From an uncultured Clostridium sp. (GTDB taxonomy: Bacteria; Bacillota; Clostridia; TANB77; CAG-508), in contig CANAZY010000014.1 in the NCBI GenBank assembly GCA_947365805.1, positions 1 through 35,695 of the forward strand: DNA of 35,695 nt, read 5' to 3'. Shown in pieces: positions 15,461-22,274 of this stretch (position 1 is its first letter; every line of letters begins with the position of its first letter). Under the pieces are notes generated by a model. It made no database searches, was not told where the DNA came from, and saw only the letters and a program-made list of their open reading frames with translations. Position numbers and translations under genes: made by a program.

Positions 15461-15494
15461 AGAGCAAATAATTATAATAGTAATTATTTGCTCT
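15461..15494 (-). terminator. Perfect 14-bp terminator hairpin
   Basis: AGAGCAAATAATTA and TAATTATTTGCTCT flank a 6-base loop, 7 bases past the stop of the XRE gene at 15502. The stem resembles the other AGCA-type hairpins in the window. Confidence 0.7.
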
Positions 15495-15501
15495 ATTTTA
15501 T

Positions 15502-16410
15502 TTATTCTCTTTCTAAAATTGTACTAACAATACCACATAGAATTCCACCTATTGGAAATGTTATCCAACATATTTTCCATAAATTTAACACAAATCCCAA
15601 AACTAGAGACACTGCTGTTGCAGTCAACATAATTGCTCCACATATCTTATCTGCTTTTATGTTTCTTGTTTTGCCTTCTTCTGAATTATTTTCATTGTAG
15701 TTTTGAATATCATATTTATCTTTTTGAATTCCACAATATGATAAAATTGGTACCGCTATTGTAGCAAATGACATTAGAACAACTACTGGAATTGTAGCAT
15801 TTTCATCTACTATTCTCATTCCATATAAAAAGACTAATAATATTGTACCTATTAATATTAAAGATACACCACTTACTATCCCTACAATAAATTTTTTATT
15901 GAAACAATCAATCTCTTCCTCGCTGTAAAAATTAGATAATTTGGGATTTTTCTTTTTAAAATTATCTTGACTAATACCCAATGTTATAAAAATCGGTAAT
16001 GATACTAAAACACATATTAGTAGTACTGTAACTCCTATTATTGCATATTGTTGCTGTAATAATTCTGAAATTTCTGTTTTTCCTGAAAGTCCTGCAAAAT
16101 ATATAAGAATGGTCACTCCTAATAGTATAATTCCTACTCCTAGTGAAATGCCTTTACTAAATTTATTTTGCATACTTTCATATTTTTTCTTTTCTCCTGT
16201 TGTATCTTCTGTTATTTTACCTTTTACTAAATTATCTATACTACAATCAAATATTTCGCATATTGCAATTAATTTATCCGTTTCTGGGTAACCATTCCCA
16301 CTTTCCCATTTCGAAACCGCCTGTCTTGATATTTCTAACTTTTCTGCAAGTTGTTCTTGCGACATGTTTTTAATTTTTCTTAGATTTTGTAGATTTTCAC
16401 TAAACCCCAT
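15502..16410 (-). CDS. XRE-family HTH regulator with multi-pass membrane domain
   Basis: 302 aa. The helix-turn-helix at about 5-62 (MSQEQLAEKLEISRQAVSKWESGNGYPE) is followed by about six membrane helices in pairs (about 88-150, 173-225, 252-298). AGGAGG lies 8 bases upstream of the ATG. Such HTH-membrane fusions are common in Firmicutes and poorly understood; the protein may sense the membrane state. Three TTTGCAACTT boxes lie upstream (16471-16509). The TfoX-like gene upstream is in the same direction, so read-through from it is possible. Confidence 0.83.
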   Translation of the reverse strand: MGFSENLQNLRKIKNMSQEQLAEKLEISRQAVSKWESGNGYPETDKLIAICEIFDCSIDNLVKGKITEDTTGEKKKYESMQNKFSKGISLGVGIILLGVTILIYFAGLSGKTEISELLQQQYAIIGVTVLLICVLVSLPIFITLGISQDNFKKKNPKLSNFYSEEEIDCFNKKFIVGIVSGVSLILIGTILLVFLYGMRIVDENATIPVVVLMSFATIAVPILSYCGIQKDKYDIQNYNENNSEEGKTRNIKADKICGAIMLTATAVSLVLGFVLNLWKICWITFPIGGILCGIVSTILERE

Positions 16411-16470
16411 ATTGATACACCTCCTATATCAATTTTATCGTTTACATTCTGCTTTTTCTACCAACTTATA

Positions 16471-16509
16471 TTTGCAACTTTTATTTTCTTTGCAACTTTA
16501 AGTTGCAAA
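16471..16509. promoter_or_regulatory. Triple TTTGCAACTT boxes, candidate operator
   Basis: TTTGCAACTT occurs at 16471-16480 and 16489-16498, and inverted at 16500-16509. The last two form a 10-bp perfect inverted repeat around one base. They lie between the TfoX-like gene and the XRE gene, upstream of the latter, as expected for an autoregulatory operator with an accessory half-site. The palindrome could also act as a weak terminator after the TfoX gene. Confidence 0.5.
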
Positions 16510-16521
16510 CCTTGCATTTTC

Positions 16522-16839
16522 CTATTTGTTTTTTCTTGGTTTTGGTACTGGGGTTACTTTTTCAACTTCTTTTACCACCATTTTGCAAAAATCAGGATTA
16601 TCAATATCTAATACATAATGTTCTTTTGCACCCTTATATGGAAAACCTTCTTCTGCATCCTTCATCATATCTTTAATACAGTCTAACTCTTTTACAAATG
16701 GTATATTATTGCAGACAATAATAACTGGCTTATCATTTACATATACCATAAATTCTCCAAACATTTTCTTATATCTTATTTCTCCAATTCCATTTATTTG
16801 TTCACATACATATTCAATATATTCATTTGTTGTTGCCAT
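16522..16839 (-). CDS. TfoX/Sxy N-terminal-domain protein
   Basis: 105 aa, the size of the stand-alone TfoX N-terminal domain. The hallmark start is MATTNEYIEYVCEQINGIGEIRYKKMFGEFMVYVNDKPV (residues 1-39), followed by GFPYKGAKEHYVLD and a Pro/Lys-rich tail. In gamma-proteobacteria the full-length protein activates competence genes; short Firmicute versions have no proven role, so a competence function should not be assumed. It starts 16 bases after the ferredoxin gene stop and is probably co-transcribed with it. Confidence 0.85.
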   Translation of the reverse strand: MATTNEYIEYVCEQINGIGEIRYKKMFGEFMVYVNDKPVIIVCNNIPFVKELDCIKDMMKDAEEGFPYKGAKEHYVLDIDNPDFCKMVVKEVEKVTPVPKPRKNK

Positions 16840-16855
16840 ATTATTTACTCCTTTT

Positions 16856-17044
16856 TTATAATAATACTAATGCTTTTTTAGGACAAAAATTTGAACATTT
16901 GCCACATCTTATACACTTTTCATAATTGATGGTTGGTGCTTCAAACCCTTCTTGTGTTAATGCTCCTACTGGACAAACTTTTACAGCAGGACATTTATGA
17001 TTTTGTGGGCAGTTTTCTATTACTATTTCTAATTTTCTCTCCAT
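16856..17044 (-). CDS. Small 4Fe-4S ferredoxin-like protein
   Basis: 62 aa with a classic cluster motif CIRCGKCSNFCP (Cys44, 47, 50, 54) and a looser first set, Cys12, Cys18 and Cys24 followed by Pro. Standard two-cluster ferredoxins have eight cysteines; this has seven, so either one 4Fe-4S cluster forms, or one site uses another ligand or a 3Fe-4S form. It is likely an electron carrier or a cluster-binding accessory protein. It is flanked by the ABC-F gene (23 bases upstream) and TfoX-like gene in the same direction. Confidence 0.85.
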   Translation of the reverse strand: MERKLEIVIENCPQNHKCPAVKVCPVGALTQEGFEAPTINYEKCIRCGKCSNFCPKKALVLL

Positions 17045-17067
17045 ATCTTTTCTCCTTTTCTAATTTT

Positions 17068-18555
17068 TTATGTATTCTCTATGCAAATTACTTTGTTTAC
17101 TACATTTTTTATAAACATTTCATCATGTTCTACCAAAATAATAGTAGGTTTATATTTTAAAATTACTTCTTCGATTTGTATTCTTGTTAGTATGTCAATA
17201 TAATTTAAAGGTTCATCCCATATATAAATGTGAGCTTGCTCTGATATACTTTTTGCAATCAATATCTTTTTCTTTTGTCCTTCACTCATTCTACTTATTT
17301 CTTTTTCAAAATCTATGTTTGAAAATCCCATTTTAGATAACATCGCTTTAAAAATGCTTTCATCAATTTTATTTTCTCTTGCAAACTCTTTTAAATTTCC
17401 TTTTAAATGCTCTGTTGTTTGTGATACATACGATATTTTTAAATCGTTTGCTACTTTTAAGTTTCCCACATAATTTATTTTATCACCTATTATTAACTTT
17501 AATATACTTGATTTTCCAATTCCGTTTTTACCAACAATTGCTACTCTATCGCCATTCTTAATTTCAAATGATACCTTGTTAAAAATAGTTTTATCATCAT
17601 ACTGAATTTGTAAATCATTTGCTATTATTAATGGATTTTTTCTTACTTCTAATGGTACTATTTTTAAGTCATCACTTCTATCAATATTATGTAACAAATT
17701 CGATTTTTGCTCAATTGATTTTTCAATTCTTTTTTCCATCACTTTCGATTTTTTCATCATTTTGGCTGATTGATGGCCTACATACCCTCTATCAATACTT
17801 GATCCTGAGTTTGTTGTGTTATATTTCGATTTTTCAATTTTATTTGACCAATTTGCCGTGTTTTTTGATGCAATTTCGAGCCTATTAATATCTTTTTGTA
17901 ATTTTTCGTTTTGCGCTAATTCAAAATTGTCTTGTCTATCCTTATTTTCCTTCCAAGATGAAAAATTCCCCTGCTGTATTTCAATATTTGTATTATTTAT
18001 AGAAATAATATGATCTACCACTTTATCTAAAAATTCTCTATCATGTGATACTAAAATAAATCCTTTCTTTTTTTCCAAATAACAAACTAAATTATTACGT
18101 GTTTCTATATCTAAATGATTTGTAGGCTCATCTATAAGTAAGAAGTTATTACCTTTCAAAAATAAACTTATTAATAATATTTTGATTTGTTCTCCACCAC
18201 TTAATAAATTAAAGTTTCTATAAAGAATTTCTGCATCTGCATTTAGCATATTTAATTCTTTTATTATCTCCCAATCCTCTACATTTGGTGCAATTTCATT
18301 TACAATTTCAATTGCCATCCTTTGCTTTTCTTTTACTTCATATGGAAAGTAATCAAATTCTACATTTTTAGATATCTTCCCTTTGTATTCATATTCTCCC
18401 AATAGTAATTTTAAGAATGTAGTTTTTCCTTTTCCGTTTCGTCCAATTAAACCTAATTTCCAATCTGTATCTATATGAAAGGATACATCTTCAAATACAT
18501 TGTTAATGCTACCTTCATATCTAAAAGTTAAATTATTTACATTTATTTGTGACAT
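17068..18555 (-). CDS. ABC-F ribosomal protection protein, Lsa/CplR type
   Basis: 495 aa, the usual length of the Lsa/CplR group. Two ABC modules without membrane segments: Walker A GRNGKGKT (38-45), LSGGEQIK and LLIDEPTNHLD; then GKNGIGKSS, the family's unusual signature MSEGQKKKILIAKS and HIYIWDEPLNYID. The linker of about 100 residues between modules (about 185-285) is the antibiotic-resistance domain that reaches the peptidyl-transferase centre. Relatives protect ribosomes from pleuromutilins, lincosamides and streptogramin A, so such resistance is likely, though the spectrum cannot be read. A hairpin and a 31-codon ORF lie upstream and may regulate it. Confidence 0.9.
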   Translation of the reverse strand: MSQINVNNLTFRYEGSINNVFEDVSFHIDTDWKLGLIGRNGKGKTTFLKLLLGEYEYKGKISKNVEFDYFPYEVKEKQRMAIEIVNEIAPNVEDWEIIKELNMLNADAEILYRNFNLLSGGEQIKILLISLFLKGNNFLLIDEPTNHLDIETRNNLVCYLEKKKGFILVSHDREFLDKVVDHIISINNTNIEIQQGNFSSWKENKDRQDNFELAQNEKLQKDINRLEIASKNTANWSNKIEKSKYNTTNSGSSIDRGYVGHQSAKMMKKSKVMEKRIEKSIEQKSNLLHNIDRSDDLKIVPLEVRKNPLIIANDLQIQYDDKTIFNKVSFEIKNGDRVAIVGKNGIGKSSILKLIIGDKINYVGNLKVANDLKISYVSQTTEHLKGNLKEFARENKIDESIFKAMLSKMGFSNIDFEKEISRMSEGQKKKILIAKSISEQAHIYIWDEPLNYIDILTRIQIEEVILKYKPTIILVEHDEMFIKNVVNKVICIENT

Positions 18556-18632
18556 CTTTCCTCCTATTTTAGCTTGATTAAATAAATTGTAATTTATACA
18601 ACACTATACTATCATAAACATAAAACATTATC

Positions 18633-18676
18633 AATAAGAAAATCTCTACTTGCAAATAAGTAGAGATTTTCTTATT
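18633..18676. terminator. Perfect 18-bp hairpin upstream of the ABC-F gene
   Basis: An 18-bp perfect stem (18633-18650 with 18659-18676) with an 8-base loop; the stem base has A-runs on one side and T-runs on the other, so it can terminate in both directions. It lies between the 31-codon ORF and the ABC-F gene, about 78 bases before the latter, and could be a plain terminator or an attenuator. Confidence 0.7.
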
Positions 18677-18684
18677 TTTAATTC

Positions 18685-18780
18685 CTATCTTATAAAGTTT
18701 GTAATATTAATTTTTTCTTGCTCTGGAAGTTTTATTCCTTTTTCTCTTCCTGCCTCTATACATTTTAGATAATAAGCCAT
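18685..18780 (-). CDS. 31-aa small ORF upstream of the ABC-F gene
   Basis: A 31-codon ORF beginning MAYYLKCIEAGREKG, with AAGGAAG 6 bases upstream of its ATG. It ends 9 bases before the hairpin at 18633-18676. The sequence is polar, with no membrane segment. It begins 43 bases after the flavodoxin stop, so it may be the tail of that operon, a remnant of a longer gene, or a leader peptide for the ABC-F gene. No family is recognised. Confidence 0.4.
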   Translation of the reverse strand: MAYYLKCIEAGREKGIKLPEQEKINITNFIR

Positions 18781-18822
18781 ATTTCTTCCTTATTACTTAT
18801 TTTAAACTATCAGTCCAAGATT

Positions 18823-19305
18823 TTATAATTTTTCTATCCACCTGTCCAATTCATTAATAGTAGTTAACATTTTATCTCTTTCTAATTCATTTGCTGAAAA
18901 TAGTAAATCAAGTTTTCCTTTTATATTTCCTTTTGCAAGTGTTTCATAATCTTTAAAGCAGTGTCCTATCCAACCTGCATTTGAAGCAGCAACAATTACA
19001 TCTTTACCCGATAAATCGTTTTCTTTCAAAAATTTCTTCATAACTGGTGTTATTCCATACCACCATGTTCCAGTAATTAAAACTACTTTTGAATAATTTG
19101 ATAAATCTACGTTGATTGGTTTTATTTCAACATCTCGTTTAATATCATTGTTTTGCCATTCATCTACCACTTCATCATAATCATCTGAAAATGGAACTAA
19201 TGGTTCTAGTTCCAGTATGTCTGCACCTAATTTGTTTTTTACATATTCTGCTACTTTTTTAGAATTTCCACTAAAACTATAATAAACAACTAATGTATCC
19301 TTCAT
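18823..19305 (-). CDS. Flavodoxin-family protein
   Basis: 160 aa. The FMN phosphate-binding loop is visible at the start (VVYYSFSGNSKKVAEYV, about 5-21), followed by an alpha/beta flavodoxin core with the TGTWWYGITPVMKKFL loop (about 80-95) that packs on the isoalloxazine ring and a second flavin loop near SNAGWIGHCF. It is likely a low-potential electron carrier or FMN-dependent reductase in oxidative or electrophile stress. AAGGAGG lies 8 bases upstream of the ATG. The promoter (19329-19359) has the long spacer and central palindrome typical of MerR-family control, which supports a stress-induced role. No MerR gene lies in the window. Confidence 0.87.
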   Translation of the reverse strand: MKDTLVVYYSFSGNSKKVAEYVKNKLGADILELEPLVPFSDDYDEVVDEWQNNDIKRDVEIKPINVDLSNYSKVVLITGTWWYGITPVMKKFLKENDLSGKDVIVAASNAGWIGHCFKDYETLAKGNIKGKLDLLFSANELERDKMLTTINELDRWIEKL

Positions 19306-19328
19306 CTTGTGTTCCTCCTTATATTTAT

Positions 19329-19359
19329 TATATACGCCTTAGAGTTAACCCTAAGTCAA
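19329..19359 (-). promoter_or_regulatory. MerR-type promoter with 19-bp spacer
   Basis: On the minus strand TTGACT (complement of 19354-19359) and TATATA (complement of 19329-19334) are 19 bases apart, with the palindrome CTTAGAGTTAACCCTAAG (19338-19355, one mismatch) filling the spacer. MerR activators bind such palindromes and untwist over-long spacers. It lies 24 bases upstream of the flavodoxin ATG. Confidence 0.75.
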
Positions 19360-19377
19360 TAGTTTTTATAAAAATAC

Positions 19378-19509
19378 TTAAGCATATTCATATTTCTTTC
19401 TATTTCTTACAAAAAATGTAATGCTAACAATTAGTGCCAAAATTTTAATTTTTTATTTACTTATTACTTTTTTATTCCATGTTTTTTCGCCACATTTAGG
19501 ACATTTCAT
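19378..19509 (-). pseudogene. Tail of an XRE/zinc-ribbon gene plus a membrane-helix remnant
   Basis: From ATG 19507-19509 the frame gives MKCPKCGEKTWNKKVISK and stops at 19453. This matches the C-terminus of the XRE/zinc-ribbon protein at 13561-14169 (MKCPQCGKKSWNKKVLSK), and DNA similarity stops just upstream of that ATG. Behind it, 19378-19452 reads as a short hydrophobic tail (LALIVSITFFVRNRKKYEYA) after a stop, perhaps another gene end. The zinc-ribbon piece has no HTH part left; it is the downstream partner in a deletion fusion with the sugar acetyltransferase. Confidence 0.7.
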
Positions 19510-19915
19510 AATTTCCGACTTTAATTGGTTTTGCATATTCTAAACCTCTATTTCTTGTTTCATAATCTAGTGGATGTCCTGCTGTGTAGAATCCACAATT
19601 TGGTGCAATAAATACATTATCTCCAAATTCTACTTTGTTTCCATCTAATATAACGCAGTTATGGTTCATATAAAAATTTTCTCCAACAGAAATATTATAG
19701 CCATAATCACATTGGAAGTTTGATTCAACTAATATATTTTCTCCTGTCTTTCCAAATATTTTTTTAATGAATTCTTTTCTTTTTTCTCTTTCTGATGGTT
19801 TAATATTATTGTATTCAAAGCACAAATCTTTCGCTCTCTTCATTTCTTCTATTAAGTTTTGATTATAATTTCCATCATATAATTCTTGATTATCTCTTTT
19901 TTGTTTTTCTGTCAT
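19496..19915 (-). pseudogene. Truncated sugar O-acetyltransferase (Maa/NodL/LacA type)
   Basis: 139 aa from ATG 19913-19915 (GGAGG 7 bases upstream). The N-terminal maltose-acetyltransferase cap (MTEKQKRDNQELYDGNYN) and the first turns of the left-handed beta-helix, including the GHPLDYETRNRGLEYAKPI segment with the catalytic His, are intact. Full-length enzymes run to about 185-190 residues; after IKVGN the last 45-50 residues, including the final helix coils that complete the acetyl-CoA site, are replaced by YEMS and a stop. The replacement DNA is the zinc-ribbon tail of another gene. It is probably inactive. Confidence 0.8.
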
Positions 19916-19955
19916 ATCATTTCCTCCAACCATTTATACTGCAAATATTATAACC

Positions 19956-19991
19956 AAAAAGCAAGCAATTATCAAGAATTACTTGCTTTTT
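19956..19991 (-). terminator. Terminator hairpin of the ABC transporter operon
   Basis: AAAAAGCAAGCAATT (19956-19970) pairs with AATTACTTGCTTTTT (19977-19991) with one wobble. It lies 54 bases past the stop of the permease gene and is a T-rich terminator on the minus strand. It shares 19 identical bases with the hairpin near 10467. Confidence 0.7.
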
Positions 19992-20044
19992 ATCTTTTTT
20001 CAAAAGAATTCTCCTATTGTTCTTTATATCTATACTTTTTATTT

Positions 20045-20677
20045 TTAGAATTCTTTATTTTGATATATTTTATTTGATATCAAATATGAAATGCCTAATA
20101 ATATTATGGAGAGCATTGGAATCACTATAAATGAATAGTTGTCTAATTTATTTACCATATTTATAACAAAGGTCATATCTGCAAAATTTGATATTATTCC
20201 TATTATTCCAGCAATTCCAAATACTACTGCAAATAATATTATTCTTCCATTTGTAGCTCCAAATTTGAATACTATTGGATAAAGTAAAGAAATTATAATA
20301 ACACTTGATAATATCGTTCCCATTAATGATGATATAATTTCATCTAAATTTATACTATTTGTTTTGGCATAACCTATTCCTACTCCTATAGTCAAAGATA
20401 GTATCCCCAAAATAATCGTCAAAATTATTGATGCTATATATTTTGCTCTAACTACGTTTTTTCTTCCGTCTGGCAAAGTTACTGCATAAGAATTCCAGTT
20501 ATTGAAATCATCATAACTAAAAGTTGATATAAATAACATTATACCAATTAGCGGAACTATGAATGTAACATCAAACGTTCCTTGAAATGCCAACATTAAA
20601 TAAATTACAAATATAATCGCCATTGATTTTGAATTTGCCTTTATAAGTAAAAAATCCTTTTTTATTAACCCTAACAT
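20045..20677 (-). CDS. ABC-2-type transporter permease
   Basis: 210 aa with about six predicted membrane helices (about 17-34, 38-52, 85-105, 117-137, 143-163, 180-201). A hydrophilic loop (SYDDFNNWNSYAVTLPDGRKNVVRAKY, about 53-79) matches the conserved loop of the ABC-2 membrane family that pairs with YtrB/BcrA-type ATPases. It forms the membrane part of the exporter whose ATPase is encoded directly upstream, overlapping by 7 bases. The substrate is unknown; relatives act in cell-wall antibiotic response or peptide export. Confidence 0.85.
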   Translation of the reverse strand: MLGLIKKDFLLIKANSKSMAIIFVIYLMLAFQGTFDVTFIVPLIGIMLFISTFSYDDFNNWNSYAVTLPDGRKNVVRAKYIASIILTIILGILSLTIGVGIGYAKTNSINLDEIISSLMGTILSSVIIISLLYPIVFKFGATNGRIILFAVVFGIAGIIGIISNFADMTFVINMVNKLDNYSFIVIPMLSIILLGISYLISNKIYQNKEF

Positions 20678-21537
20678 AACTTTTCCCCCTTAATTATTAA
20701 TACCATCAAATCTTCAAGTGTAATCTTATCTATTACACATTCATTATATTTTCTACTTGCTTGTTCTTTATTGTCTATTAATATTTCATAAGCATATTTC
20801 GTTTTCTTGTATGCTATAATATCTTTTTTATCAATTTTTGAAAAATAATCAATATCGCATTTTAAGACTCCATAGTTATCAATTATTTCATCTCTTGACT
20901 TTTGTAACACTTTTTTTCCTTTATCAATAAATATAATTTCATCTGCTATATGTTCTAAATCACTTGTTATATGTGTTGATAATAATATAGAATGTTCTTC
21001 ATCTTCTATAAATTTTTGGAATATATCTAACACTTCACTTCTAACCACTGGGTCTAACCCACTTGTTGGTTCATCTAATATTAGTAGTTTTGGTTTATGT
21101 GCCAGCGTTGATATTATTTCTAGCTTTTTTCTCATTCCCTTAGACATTGATTTTAAAGGTTTGCCCTCTGGTAAATCAAACTCTTTTAAATAAGAAAAAT
21201 ATAATTTGCTATCCCAGTTTTTATATACGTCTTTCATAGCGTTATTTATATCTTTTGCATTTAGTAATTCTGGAAAAAACATATTATCTAAAACTACACC
21301 TATATCTTCTTTTATAGTTTTTTCTTCTTTTTTATAATCCTTTCCAAATATCTTTATTTTTCCACTATCAATTTTTATAATATTCAGCATTGACTTTATT
21401 AAAGTTGTTTTTCCTGCTCCATTTTCTCCAATAAGACCCACAATAACTCCTTTTGGTATTGTTATATCTATTTTCCCCAGTTCAAATTTATCATCATATT
21501 TCTTTTTTAAATTCTTAATTTCAATAATATTTTCCAT
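20671..21537 (-). CDS. ABC transporter ATPase (YtrB/BcrA-like)
   Basis: 288 aa. Walker A GENGAGKTT (about 37-45), signature reading as MSKGMRKKLEI, Walker B LLILDEPTSGLDP and the H-loop STHITSDLEH are all present. A C-terminal extension of about 80 residues after the nucleotide-binding domain is typical of this group. It powers the adjoining ABC-2 permease. The gene overlaps the GntR regulator by 1 base and the permease by 7, giving a tight GntR-ATPase-permease operon like the ytr operon of Bacillus. Confidence 0.88.
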   Translation of the reverse strand: MENIIEIKNLKKKYDDKFELGKIDITIPKGVIVGLIGENGAGKTTLIKSMLNIIKIDSGKIKIFGKDYKKEEKTIKEDIGVVLDNMFFPELLNAKDINNAMKDVYKNWDSKLYFSYLKEFDLPEGKPLKSMSKGMRKKLEIISTLAHKPKLLILDEPTSGLDPVVRSEVLDIFQKFIEDEEHSILLSTHITSDLEHIADEIIFIDKGKKVLQKSRDEIIDNYGVLKCDIDYFSKIDKKDIIAYKKTKYAYEILIDNKEQASRKYNECVIDKITLEDLMVLIIKGEKLC

Positions 21538-21914
21538 TATTGTTCCTCCCCATAAATCATTTTAAACATTTCGATTACATCATTTTCATCTATTTCAAAT
21601 CTGTTAGAGATATCAACAATCTTTTCTATATACTTTTCTATATCCTTTTGTGCTTGTTCTTTTGCAAGTTCTGTGTTTTTAGGTGCAACAAAAGTTCCTT
21701 TTCCTTGTATAGATTTTAAATATCCCTCTTTTTCTAATTCATCATAGGCTTTTTTGATAGTCATAGCACTTATTTTTATGTCCCCAGCTAATACTCTAAT
21801 AGATGGTAATAGCTCATCCTCATTCAATTCTCCCTCTAGTATTTGATTTATAATAGATTTTTTTATTTGTTCATATATTGGAACAGAACTGCTATTACTA
21901 ATAATCATCTTCAT
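21537..21914 (-). CDS. GntR-family regulator, YtrA subfamily
   Basis: 125 aa. The N-terminal winged helix-turn-helix (about 10-75; VPIYEQIKKSIINQILEGELNEDELLPSIRVLA, then AMTIKKAYDELEKEGYL and QGKGTFVA) is typical GntR; the C-terminal part is a short helical dimer region of about 45 residues, as in YtrA rather than FadR or HutC. It likely represses its own ABC operon until a cell-envelope signal appears. GGAGG is 7 bases from the first ATG; a second ATG two codons later is less well placed. The promoter at 21936-21964 carries repeated half-sites. Confidence 0.87.
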   Translation of the reverse strand: MKMIISNSSSVPIYEQIKKSIINQILEGELNEDELLPSIRVLAGDIKISAMTIKKAYDELEKEGYLKSIQGKGTFVAPKNTELAKEQAQKDIEKYIEKIVDISNRFEIDENDVIEMFKMIYGEEQ

Positions 21915-21935
21915 ATTATCGCCTCCTCTTTATAC

Positions 21936-21964
21936 AGTATATAACACTATATAACACTCGTCAA
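21936..21964 (-). promoter_or_regulatory. Promoter of the YtrA-like operon with repeated half-sites
   Basis: On the minus strand TTGACG, a 17-base spacer and TATACT (complement of 21936-21941) form a near-consensus promoter. The spacer and -10 hold two AGTGTTATAT repeats 11 bases apart, the likely site of autorepression by the GntR protein. Confidence 0.7.
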
Positions 21965-21999
21965 TATTTTTATTAAAATTTCTATTTTGTGGCACAAAA

Positions 22000-22020
22000 A
22001 AAGCAGATATTCTCTGCTTT
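22000..22020 (-). terminator. Terminator of the 67-aa/DUF4180 genes
   Basis: AAAGCAGA and TCTGCTTT form an 8-bp stem with a 5-base loop; on the minus strand it ends in seven T. It lies 17 bases after the stop of the 22038-22241 gene. Confidence 0.75.
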
Positions 22021-22037
22021 AAAACTTTAATTTTTAG

Positions 22038-22241
22038 TTATATCTTATTGAATATTATAGTCTTTTCTTTCATTGATATTTTCCCTACTTCATATCCATA
22101 TTCTTTTGATTCTTTCTTATAAGTTAAAAACGAATGGTCTATATCAAAACCTAAAATATTTCTAATTTCTTGATAAGATAGTTTATAATTGTCTTTTTTA
22201 TTCTCTTTTAAATACTTCCATAATGGTTCATATTTACTCAT
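22038..22241 (-). CDS. 67-aa protein, paralogue of 6744-6947
   Basis: 67 aa, identical to the 6744-6947 product at 60 of 67 positions; changes are mostly conservative (N15K, E17D, E24Q, K27R, A45S, R49G, V62I). The family is small, soluble and of unknown function, perhaps DUF7662. It lies 33 bases downstream of the DUF4180 gene and is followed by a strong terminator. The two copies have different neighbours, so the gene itself was duplicated or acquired twice, not a larger block. Confidence 0.76.
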   Translation of the reverse strand: MSKYEPLWKYLKENKKDNYKLSYQEIRNILGFDIDHSFLTYKKESKEYGYEVGKISMKEKTIIFNKI

Positions 22242-22274
22242 TATTAAACACCTCTAAAATTGTAATTTATTAAT

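Noticed and set aside
16522..16839. TfoX-like gene as evidence of natural competence
   Set aside because: Only the short N-terminal domain is present, and no competence genes lie nearby; such proteins are common in non-competent Firmicutes.
10463..22020. Reading the repeated hairpins as integron attC sites
   Set aside because: Stems are near-perfect and followed by T-runs, and lack the R'/L' boxes and extrahelical bases of attC. No integron integrase is present. They are better read as related terminators.
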